The notes under the pieces were generated by a model. The model had not been told where the DNA came from. It saw only the letters and a program-made list of their open reading frames with translations, and did not search any database. Shown piece after piece: positions 46,084 to 55,850 of a DNA stretch of 64,000 bases (position 1 is the first letter of the stretch; the number at the start of each line of letters is the position of its first letter). The DNA is from Narthecium ossifragum (taxonomy: Eukaryota > Streptophyta > Magnoliopsida > Dioscoreales > Nartheciaceae): the NCBI GenBank assembly GCA_963920575.1, contig OY986972.1, forward strand, positions 6,398,010 to 6,462,009, written 5' to 3'. The position numbers were made by a program, and so were the translations under genes.

Positions 46084-48253
46084 TGTCGCGCCCCGACCCG
46101 CGAAAGCCCAACCGGGCCGGGCGACGCGAACCGGAACCTACGAAACGCGGAAAAGAACGGTGAGGGTTCTCTCTAACATATTGGTCTCCCTAACAATTCA
46201 CCAAAAGCATACTCAATTAAAAGACAATATTATATTATATCCTCGAACCACAGATTTACGAACTCAAAAAGATTTAATATACAAATCCTCGGAGAGGAGA
46301 AGATCCAAAATACAACATCACTCCCGTAGGAGACTAACTAACATAAGGGTAAAAGCAGTAAATATCGCTACCTCACAAAAGCCACCAGGCGTCGCCGCAC
46401 CACTGTCCAACTGCCCGGCAGGGGCCACAGAGGAAGAACTGACGCCTGCACCTGCAAAACGCAGCCCGGGTAGGTGTGAGCACTAAGCTCAGTAGGGAGC
46501 TACACTACGACACACAGAAGGAAGAGGGAAACGCAACAGTGTCGCCCTTAAGTAGGAATTGGGTGTATACAGGGGCCCCATAACCCCACCGCGTGTCCCT
46601 GAGGCCCCGATCATGATCTTCCAGCCGGGCTGGTCACATGTCGGGTCACATTCAGTAGCAGGAAACGGCACTGCTGACTCTCAACAGGACACTGAACACT
46701 GTTTGGTGGGAAGAGACACCACTGAGTAGGCAAAACCTCTACTCAACAGTTTTAAGAAAAGCCGGACACCGGCTACACCTCAGATCCGACTCGAGGCCGA
46801 CACGACCTCTACAATCATCAAGCCACAAGTGTACCAGTCATCTAAGCCTATCATCGAATCGACTGGACATCACAATTCAAACCGGGTCCAAACAACCCAA
46901 CCCCGGTCCTAGGGCTAAGTCCGAGCTTCCAGCCTCGGGACGGCGACCCAAAGATCACCCACGCCCTAACCAATGCAACTAATGCATACAACAACAATGC
47001 ATGCTATGACATACACAGATAATAAGAAAGGCATGCAACAGTATGTCAAGCATCATATAAGTCTACTGGATCGCTGTAGCGGTACTACCAACCGCTGCCA
47101 GCCGATCCGCAGCGGGCCCTGGCATTAGGACGGCACCGCGACCGTCAACCACGGACTCCTGCAACGGGAAGCAACCCCGAAAACCGCTGATGAACAGTAA
47201 ACAATATAATATTATATTCCGAAATATAATATTATATTCAAACACCCAAAACCACCACTTAGGGGCTAATTGATCCCGTCGATCCGACGTCCAAACGACA
47301 TCGGATTCAAGATCCAACTTAGCCACCAGTAGGTGTATATACCAAGATCAACATATCCAAAATGTATAATCATCCAACGGTTGGATTAACGGGAAAATAC
47401 AAAACAAAACCGCTAATCAACTCACTTACCAATTTAATTGCTGCAACGCAGCCCTCCAGTAAACAATTCATAACAAATCGTACAAAAATCAGAAAAATAC
47501 GAAATAAGATGGCATAGAAAGCTAACGAGTAGATGCACAACTCTTATGTTTATCAAAAGCCAAGATCATGTACACGCCGGCCGAAAAACTCGCCGCAAGC
47601 TTCCAAACCACTTCAGGGATCTTCCTCTCGTTGTCACGGATCCAACGAGCCTTAGAACGCCGAAAAAGATGGTCGGAGGAGGGAGAACAGAGGAGATGAA
47701 GCTCGCCGGCGGAGAAGGGAAGAAACAGAGCACCGCGGGAAAGAAGAGAAAGAAGGAAGAAGAAGAGAAGACAAGGAGGAAGAGGAGGGGAAGAAAAGGA
47801 GGGAAAAGGGAAGGGGAAAGCCGGGGGAAGGGGGGAAAAGTGAGGGGAGGGGAGGGAAAGTCCTCCCCCCCTCTGACAGAGGAGAGCGACGGCCAGCGGT
47901 GGCCGTCCTCGCGAAGCAGAAAAGCCACCGACGTGCGTCCGATCGGTCGCTCCAAGGAGCGATCGATCGTTCTCGCCCCAGATCAAAACAAACCGACTCG
48001 CTCACGAGTCCGATCGATCGTCCCAAGGAGCGATCTATCGCTCAAGGGTCGTCAGCTGTCCAAAGGCAAGCTTCCACGCGCCTGAGCTGAGATCTTCCGA
48101 TCCCGGGTCCACCTAGCCATTCTAAACAAACACTAACACATATAAGGTCAGTGTGTGCACACGCGGGTGTGAAACAAACCAACAAGGCGCAGTTTACCAA
48201 ATTGCCCTTGCGGTCCACAACGAGCCACAGGGGCAGAGGGACATGTCCTCACA
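46084..48253 (-). mobile_element. Element A, 5' LTR with internal deletion
   Basis: TGTCGCGCCCCGACC to GACATGTCCTCACA, 2,170 bases. Compared with the 3' LTR it lacks about 245 bases that lie at 38224-38470. The junction (near 47598) falls at an AAGC word present at both ends of the missing part, so the deletion probably used this microhomology. Confidence 0.86.
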
Positions 48254-48670
48254 CCGCCACTGGTGTGTTGGGCGGTGCACCACCAGTCAAGGGCGTCACC
48301 ATCGAGCTGGAACGCCGCGAGGGTGACCCGGATCCAGTCATCCCCAACGAAGAGAGGGTCAAGAATGCGCGTGACTCCTCGGAGCCAGCCGCTTGTCGTG
48401 GTCGGATCTCCAGTCTCACCGCTGAACCTAGGCGGGCTCAGCCGCTGGAAATCCATCATGACCGCCGCCGCGGCCCGCACGTCGACCGGAGCGAGAACAC
48501 TCTCCTCGGCGAGAAGGGTCTTCTCCCGTGCGACTGAAACCGTCGCTGGTGATGGCTCAGTCCATCGAGCTCGTACCGCCCTAGCGGGAACCTCCCTGCT
48601 CGGTTGGGCGGGCTGATTGGGTCGTTCCCCACCCCGATCGATAACCAAAGGCCGGTCTCAAGCTCCCGCC
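48254..48670 (-). pseudogene. Older element: gag N-terminal part
   Basis: The minus-strand frame has TEPSPATVSVAREKTLLAEE, a gag core (MMDFQRLSPPRFSGETGDP) and FQLDGDALDWWCTAQHTSGG. It is followed at the element A junction by EEPTWEEFRVLCLDTYFPD at 36703 downward. The two halves form one Retrotrans_gag domain split by element A. The first codons (48660-48672) contain a TGA stop. Confidence 0.87.
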
Positions 48671-48825
48671 ATCTGCGCAATCATCAACGACAAACGAGCG
48701 GTCACTCGTCAGAAGCCACAAAACATGGTAACACAAACAGAAAGCGGAAAAGCATAACACACCAAATGGAGCATGCACGGATGTTCTAGACATAGAACTA
48801 ACCCATTCCACGCTCAATCTCAAGT
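48671..48825 (-). other. Older element: leader, first part
   Basis: This non-coding leader is nearly identical in arrangement to 45912-46025 of element A (AGCATGCACGGATGTTCTAG and CCATTCCACGCTCAATCTCA occur in both). It is interrupted by the following solo LTR. Confidence 0.7.
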
Positions 48826-51177
48826 TGTCGCGCCCCAACCCGCGAAAGCCCAACCGGGCCGGGCGACGCGAACCGGAACCTACAAAACGCGGAAAACAAA
48901 GCTGGCGAGGGTTCCCTCTAACCTATTGGTCTCCCTAACAGTTCACCAAAAGCACCCCCAATTAAAAGATACAATAATTTAACAACATCGAACCACAGAT
49001 TTACAAACTCAAAAAGATTTAATGTACATATCCTCGGAGAGGGGCGAGTTCAAATACAACATTACTCCCGTAGGAGACTATCTAACATAGGATAAAAACT
49101 GTAAAGGATCACCACCTCTCAGACTCCACCTGGCGCCGCCGCACCGCCAACCAACTGCCCGGTAGGGACCACAGAAGAAGAACTGACGCCTGCACCTGCA
49201 AAACGCAGCCCGGGTAGGAGTGAGCACTAAGCTCAGTAGGGATCTACACTACGACACACAGAAGGAAGAGGGAAACGCAAGAGTGTCGCCCTCAAGTAGG
49301 ATCTGGGTGTATACAGGGATCCCATAACCCCACCGCGTGTCCCTGGTGCCCAGGAGCAGCACACAGTAAGCTCCACAAACACTGCTAACTCACATGCAGG
49401 GAACCGACACTGCAGGTGGGACATGGCACCGCTGAGGGGGCCGTCTCCACCACTCAAGAGTCAACACAGTGGAAACACCAACTACACCTCAGCATCCGAC
49501 TCAAGGTCGATACAACCTCTACAATCATCAAGCAACAAGTGTACCAGTCATTTAAGCCTATCATCGAATCGACTGGACACTACAATTCGAACCGGGTCCA
49601 AACTACCCAACCCCGGTCCTAGGGCTAGGTCCGAGCTTCCAGCCTCGGGACGGCGACCCAAAGATCACCCACGCCCTAGCCAATGCAACTAATGCACATA
49701 ACAACAATGCATGCTATGACATACACAGATAAGAAGCAAAGCATGCAACAGTATGTCAAGTATCATATAAGTCAACTAGATCGCTGCAGCGGTACTACCG
49801 ACCGCTGCCAGCCGATCCGCAGCGGGTCCCGGCATTACGACGGTACCACGACCGTCAACCGTGAACTCCTGCAACGGTAAGCAACCCCGAAAACCGCTGA
49901 ATGAACAGTAACAATATAATATTATATTCCAAAATATAATATTATATTCAAACACCCAAAACCTCTACTTAGGGGCTAATTGATCCCGTCGATCCGACAT
50001 CCAAACAACATCGGATTCAAGATCCAACTTAGTCACCTGTAGGTGTATGTACCAGGATAAACATATCCAAAATTCATAATCATCCAACGGTTGGATTAAC
50101 GGAAAAATACAAATCAAAACCGCTAATCAACTCATTTACCAATTTAATTGCTGCAACGCAGCCCTCCAGCAAACAATTCATAAAACATCGTACATAAATT
50201 GAAAAATTACGAAATAAGATGGCATGGAAAGCTAACGAAGAGATCTACAACTTTTATGTTTATCAGAAACCAAGATCATGTACACGCCGGCCGGAAAACT
50301 CGCCGCAAGTCGGCTGTTCTTCATGAACAGCAGAAAACCAGAAATCCGAGACTAATCATACATAAAACCTACTCAAATCTTAACCAAATATCATGAAACT
50401 TATATCAGTAATTCTAATAGGCATAAGGAATCCACCAAAATAAGGATCAACAAGATCCAACGGCTAGATCTAGAGAAAACCCGAAATAAACACAGTAGGT
50501 ATAACCCTACCTAGCTGCGCTTTCCTCGGCTGATTTCCCGCGAGTTGATCACCAACAAGCTTCCAAACCACTTCAGGGATCTTCCTCTCGTTGTCACGGA
50601 TCCAACGAGCCTTAGAACGCCGAAAAAGATGGTCGGAGGAGGGAGAACGGAGGTGAGGAAGATGGCTGCAGGAAACAGGGGAAAAACAGGGCTCTCAGGA
50701 GAAGAAAGAAGAAGGAAGAAGAAGGAGGAGAAGGGGGAAGAGGAGGGGAAGAAAAGGAGGGAAAGGGGAAGGGGAAAGCCGGGGGAAGGGGGAAAAAGTG
50801 AGGGGAGGGGAGGGAAAGTCCTCCCCCCTCTGACAGGGGAGAGCGACGGCCAACGGCGGCCATCCTCGCGAAGAAGAAAAGCCACCGACGCGAGTCCGAT
50901 CGGTCGCTCCAAGGAGAGATCGATCGCTCGCGCGCCTGACTGATCGCTCCAAGGAGCGATCGATCGCTCGAGGGTCGTCAGCTGCCCAAAGGCAAGCTTC
51001 CGCGCGTCCGAGCTGGGATCTTCCGATCCCGGGTCCACCTAGCCATTCTAAACAAGCATTAACACAAACAAGGCCAGTGTGTGCACACGCGGGTGTGAAA
51101 CAAACCAACAATGCGCAATTTACCAAATTGCCCTTGCGGTCTACAACGAGCCACAGGGGTAGAGGGGCAGGTCCTCA
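48826..51177 (-). mobile_element. Solo LTR inside the older element's leader
   Basis: It runs TGTCGCGCCCCAACC to GGGGCAGGTCCTCA, about 2.35 kb, of the same family as element A's LTRs. The leader resumes directly behind it with CCGAATCCTGATCCTAAC, which in element A follows CAATCTCA without a break. This shows an insertion. The flanks no longer form an exact duplication. GATCGATCG palindromes lie at 50895-50970. Confidence 0.8.
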
Positions 51178-51234
51178 AACAACCGAATCCTGATCCTAAC
51201 CCTGAGATCAACAACCTATGCTCTGATGCCAAGC
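51178..51234 (-). promoter_or_regulatory. Older element: leader end and primer-binding site
   Basis: TGGCATCAGAGC (minus, 51220-51231) is the primer-binding site with one change from the tRNA-Met match. It is spaced three bases from the LTR end, as in element A. Confidence 0.78.
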
Positions 51235-51488
51235 TGTCGCGCCCGACCGATGGCTCCAAAGAGCGATCGATCGCACACGGGTCGCCAGCTGCCCCAAAGA
51301 CGGGCTTCTGGCGCCCGAGCTTGGATCTTTCGATCCTAAACCCGCCTAGGGTTCTAGTAAACACGTAAATCAAACATTGGAGCTGTGTGTGCACCACGCG
51401 GGTGTGAAACAAACCGACAAGGCGCAATTTACCAAATTGCCCTTATGGTTTACAACGAGTCACAAAGGTAGAGGAGCAGGTCCTCACA
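51235..51488 (-). mobile_element. Element C, 5' LTR remnant (internally deleted)
   Basis: Only nine bases of the inner LTR end (TGTCGCGCC) and about 245 bases of the outer end remain. The latter match 29400-29650 closely (CGGGTCGCCAGCTGCCCC, AGCTTGGATCTTTCGATCC, GGTTCTAGTAAACACGTAAA). It is therefore of the element C type and not of the type at 30660-33075. Confidence 0.8.
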
Positions 51489-51930
51489 TCCACACCCTCC
51501 GGATCCCGTCGTCGCTGATCCAGCTCGCCGTCGATCCACCTCGTCGCCATCCGTCATCGATCCTCGACGCTCCCGTCGCGACCTCCTTCCTCACCCTCTG
51601 GATCCCGTCGTCGCCGCCCAGCTCCTCACCCTCCGGATCCCGTCGTCGCCGATCCAGCTCACCGTCGATCCACCTCGTCGCCAATCCAGACCTCCAGCTC
51701 GTCGCCGTCCGTCATCGATCCTCAACGCTCCCATCGCCACCTCCTTCCTCACCCTTCGGATCCCGTCGCCGCCACCCCGCTCCCCTCCCTCCGGATCCCG
51801 TCGGCGTCGCCCAGCTCCTCACCCTCCGGATCTCGTCGCCACCCAGCCCCAACTCCTCACCCTCTGGATCCCGTCGCCGCTGCCCAGCTCTCCGTCGAAC
51901 CCTCCGAATCCGGTCGCGATGACACATCGA
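51489..51930. repeat. GC-rich minisatellite, right flank of the nested block
   Basis: Units with CTCCGGATCCCGTCGTCG, CTCGTCGCCGTCCGTCATCG and GCCCAGCTCCTCACCCTC continue the repeat of 26950-27374. It gives way to T-rich sequence at about 51940. Open frames here are repeat by-products. Confidence 0.75.
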
Positions 51931-52009
51931 TGGTCGCGACGACCTTTTTTCCCCATTTTTCTTTTTTTTTTTAATTTTTGAAAAGTAAATAATGTATCAC
52001 TCTTCCACG

Positions 52010-52830
52010 CTCGTCACTTTTTTGCAATGACAATCAAATTTTTCACAAAAATGTTTTACAATTTGTTGAGTCAATTTTGACTCAAGTTACTTTCCACAAT
52101 GTTGTAAGTTATTTTCCACAATACTAACATCTAGATTATGGAAAGTAACTTATAATACTTGTGGAAAGTAATGTAATTATTGTGGATTAACTCAAGTTAC
52201 TTTCCATTAATTAAATTTGGAAAGTAACTCATAAACTTAAGTTGCTTTCCACAGTACTAACATCTAGATTATGAAAAGTAACTTATAATACTTGTGGAAA
52301 GTAATGTAATAATTGTGGAGTAACTCAAGTTACTTTTCATTAATTAAATTTGAAAAGTAACTCATAAACTTTCCCTGATTTCATCATCGAGACTTAAGTT
52401 ACTTTCCTCTATGTACTTTCCATTGGTTTAATCTGGAAAATAACTCAAGTTATTTTCCACGATTTCATCATCGAGAGCTCAAGTTACTTTCCGTAATCGG
52501 GGTAAGTTACTTTCCACGGTGCTTTATAATATATTATGGAAAATAGCTTGTAATAATTATGAATAGTAATGTAATAATTGTGGAAAGTAACTTAAGTTAC
52601 TTTCCATTAATTTAATTTGGAAAGTAACTCATAAACTTTCCATAATTTCATCATCGAGGCTCAAGTTACTTTTCACTAGTTACTTTCCATTGGTTTAATC
52701 TGGAAAGTAACTCAAGTTATTTTCAACGATTTCATCACAAAATGCTCAAGTTATTTTCCGTAAAATCGTGAAAAGTAACTTACTTTCCGTAATCGTGAAA
52801 AGTAACTTACTTTTCACTGGGAATACGAAC
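52010..52830. repeat. Array of AAGTTACTTTCC / GGAAAGTAACTT words
   Basis: AAGTTACTTTCC, GGAAAGTAACTT and one-base variants occur about thirty times in both orientations. They are spaced 10 to 60 bases apart and often paired so that adjacent copies form hairpins. Longer units (for example TTAATTTGGAAAGTAACTCA and CATCATCGAG) recur four to five times. No protein is encoded. This could be a subterminal region of a DNA transposon or a satellite. Confidence 0.8.
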
Positions 52831-53035
52831 AGTCACTGGGAATATGAACAGTCAATAGAAAGGAAAGATATATTGAGAATCTTGGAATGACATTTTAGTA
52901 TTAAAAAATATGTTAGTCCCTAAATGCCTTAAGAAATAGGTATCCGGTATTCTGGGCAAATATTTCCTTCTCAGAAGCCTAAACGCCAATTAACACTTAT
53001 TTTAATCATATCATGGATATATGTTATTTTAAGCC
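52831..53035. other. AT-rich spacer
   Basis: No feature is recognised between the palindromic array and the next LTR. Confidence 0.4.
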
Positions 53036-54193
53036 CGTGCGTGCTTTGTAGTTGAACCAAGGGAGTCGCGCCTCCCCTGGGATGTGTAGAATAAATGGGC
53101 CTTAAGTATGCCCTCAGCTTTGAATAAAATATTATTATATTACTGTCATAGCTGCTTGATAGGTTAGCTGGGGTTGTATCCAGTTTGTAGGCCTGAGTGT
53201 CTATTTTATTTCACTTTATTCTAGACCGATGCTATGTATACCCTTGGCGAGTTGTAGGCTACGCTCGGACTTGTGTTTTATCTGACATCCTGTTGCATGC
53301 TTATACTGTTGTTTGTGCATGAGCATAGCATGTACCTGATTGCATTAGATGCATAGAGGATAGGACGTGGGCGATGGATTAATCGCCGATCCGAGGCTCT
53401 CGGGTAGCTCGGATCTAGCCTTAGGACCGAGGTTAGGTAGCAAAGTATAGGATTTAATCTGTTATAATAATCTGATAATCTGAGGTTACTGTCCAGTTGA
53501 CTGCAATACATGTTGATTGAGGTTTAGAGGTCGTATCAGCCTCGAGCCGGGTTCTGAGGTGTAGCCGGGGTCCAGTGCTCTATGACTCTTGAGTAGAGGG
53601 TGTGCGTATTCAGCGGTGTCGTTTCCCGCCTAGCAGTGCCGGTTTCCTACTGGTGAGTCAGCAGTGTTGGCTCCCTGCTTTACTGATTGTGACCCAGCAT
53701 ATGACCAATTCTTCTGGAAAACCATGACTGAGACCCTCAAGGACGCACGGTGGGGTTATGGGGCTCCTATGTACACTCAGGCTTTGCTTGAGGGCGACAC
53801 TATTGTGTTCCCTCCTTCTTTGTATGAGTCGTAGTGTAGTTATCCTGTTGAGCTTATTGCTCACTCCTACCCGAGCTACGTTTTGCAGGTGCATGCGTCA
53901 ACTCTTCTTCCGTAGATCCCAACTGGATATGCACATGGTGGCGCGTTGACTTATGAAGGTGTTCGAGGACGTGGGGTTTATTCAATCTTGTTGGATTATT
54001 TAAACGTTTAATTTCCTTATATAAGGATTTTGGGGATTAAATATATTGTACCATAATCTTATATTTTATTTGACCCCAGATTCAATTGTTAATTAGTTGT
54101 CTTATTTTATTGTGATCGCGTCTTTGATGGATTGAATAGATTAGGAACCCTCACGCCCCGGACCGGATGTATTTTCTAGGTCGGGGTGTGACA
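53036..54193 (+). mobile_element. Tekay-type LTR, plus orientation, 5' part missing
   Basis: The inner sequence GTAGTTGAACCAAGGGAGTC mirrors 26265-26284 of the LTR at 24874-26289. CTCACTCCTACCCGAGCTAC and TTTTGCAGGTGCATGCG lie near 53860-53898. It ends TCGGGGTGTGACA. The TATA-bearing first part is absent. Confidence 0.7.
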
Positions 54194-55415
54194 GCAAGCC
54201 TCGTAGAGGCATGATTGGTTTAATACCCATATTGGTATGTTTCAATGTTATGGAGTGTTAGTAAGCTCTTGGAGAGCTTGGATGTTTAGTTTATAGCTTC
54301 ATGCTAGTGAACCCAAGATGGGTTGTAATGATAGCTTTATGTTGAATCTATGGCTTGCTAGCCTCCTATATGCTTATGTAATGCTAGCCTTTCTTATGCA
54401 TATATACTTAGCTCTCTTATAGCATGTTGTATGCTACACTTGACATGTTTGATGAAATGTCATATAGAGACGCCTAAACTAGTTGATTGTGAAGGCTTAT
54501 GCATGATGCTTGCATTAGAGGCATTCAGGCTAGGTGGTAGGCGATGGGTTCGATCGTCGATCCGGGGGTCTCAGGTGGCCCAGATCTAGCCCAAAGATTG
54601 GGGTTTGGTTAGTTGAGAATTAGGATGTGATTGTCATCGAATAATCATGTTTGATATCATTCGAGATTATTGTTATAGTCGACTATGCATTATATTCTTG
54701 TACTTGAGATGTAGAGGTCGTGTCGGGTCGGCCATGTGCTAAAGATGGTTGTCGATGTCCCAGACTTGCGTGTCCCGGCGAGAGATGGTACGGCTGGGCA
54801 GGGTGGGACCTGGACAGGAGCCCACAGTCTTTGTTTCATCTCGTTTGTTCTTGGGTGAGGGTGTGACATGAACAAGAGCCCTCGGGGAATCGATGGAGTT
54901 ATGGGGTCCCTTGGCATACCTTAGGCTTAGGCGGAGAACGACACAGTTGCTTAGGCTTAGGCGGAGAACGACACAGTTGTAGTTTCCCTTCGTTTTTATG
55001 CGACGTAGAGTAGAACCCTACATGGGCTGCATCGGCGATGCCGGTCGATGCAGTTCCTTCTTTCAGTCGTTCTTCTAAAAGATGGCGCGACATTCTCAAG
55101 ATGATCGAAGACTTTTGGAGTTTCGAGGAGTTTTACACAATTTCATATTATGATGTATAAAATGAGTTATAATCTGATGTATTCGAGAACAGAATTGTAT
55201 GATTTTTAATTCAATTGTATTTAAGAATGGTTGTAATATTCTTTAATGTAGAATTTGGGGAATGTAATAATTATTTTTTCTAATTCTAAATTGTTTGAAC
55301 TCTTAGCTATAATTTTATTATGTATCAGATATATCTTGCGCCAGTTGAAGTTATTGAACAGGTTTAGGTGGCTCACGGCCTGATCTGAATGGGTTTTTTG
55401 AGTTGAGGTATGACA
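54194..55415 (+). mobile_element. Second LTR tail, plus orientation, diverged
   Basis: It abuts the previous LTR and ends GTTGAGGTATGACA after TGATCTGAATGGGTTTTTTG. It carries CGATCGTCGATCCGGGGG and GATCTAGCCCAAAGATTGGG as in related LTRs. A 28-base tandem duplication at about 54922-54977 (GCTTAGGCGGAGAACGACAC) interrupts the inner motif. The previous LTR may have inserted into it. Confidence 0.6.
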
Positions 55416-55605
55416 GATCTAGTCCATCGATAGTGTTTTATCGATAGACTAGATCAATTAATCGGTACCTCACTACCGATTCGATCATTGGTACATTCAA
55501 TCGATAGTGAGATACCGACTAGTTGATCTAGTCCATCGATAGTGAACTGTATTAATTGATCGGTATGTCACTATCGATTCGACCGAATGTGTAATATACA
55601 TGACT
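55416..55605. repeat. Hairpin-rich short repeat (CTATCGAT/ATCGATAG)
   Basis: GATCTAGTCCATCGATAGTG occurs at about 55416 and 55526. Inverted words TCACTATCGATT, ATCGATAGTGA and GATCGGTA recur between them. It resembles the block at 58219-58563. It is non-coding. Confidence 0.6.
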
Positions 55606-55627
55606 CTGATCATGTACACAAATCACT

Positions 55628-55850
55628 GACTCCATTAAAAATACTCTCATGGCTTCCGTGGTGAGGTCTACAACGTCTGTCCAGCTTGTAGCGTAAATAC
55701 TGACTAGTGACTCCGGTCCTCTTTGATATCATTAAAAATACTCACATGGCTTCCGTGGTGAGGTCCACCGAACGTCTGTCCAGCTTGTAGCGTAAATGAT
55801 AGATTAACTAGTGACTCCGGTCCTCTTTGATATCATTAAAAATACTCTGA
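55628..55850. repeat. Two tandem units of about 110 bases
   Basis: ATTAAAAATACTC, ATGGCTTCCGTGGTGAGGTC, GTCTGTCCAGCTTGTAGCG and ACTAGTGACTCCGGTCCTC appear twice in order. A third partial start follows near 55835. Confidence 0.85.

Larger units (their letters stand above)
36709..48253 (-). mobile_element. Element A: full-length Tekay-type Ty3/gypsy element
   Basis: Both LTRs (36709-39124 and 46084-48253), a primer-binding site and a gag-pol region are present. The element is flanked by CCGCC at 36704-36708 and 48254-48258, a perfect TSD. It is inserted in the gag of an older element, whose reading frame continues across the TSD (SGG before, EEPTWEEF after). Total span is 11.5 kb, or about 9.1 kb without the nested solo LTR at 43506-45906. 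In the first 110 aligned bases the two LTRs show four differences, so the insertion is not fresh. Confidence 0.9.

Noticed and set aside
47546..48085. Lys/Glu-rich 179-codon frame
   Set aside because: It comes from the GA-rich strand of element A's 5' LTR and is antisense to the LTR; the frame is disrupted in the 3' LTR.
51377..51922. 181-codon open frame rich in Pro, Ser and Arg
   Set aside because: It crosses from an LTR remnant into the minisatellite, so it cannot be one gene.
52010..52830. CRISPR-like array
   Set aside because: The repeats alternate in orientation, vary in spacing and lie in plant nuclear DNA; no cas genes exist here.
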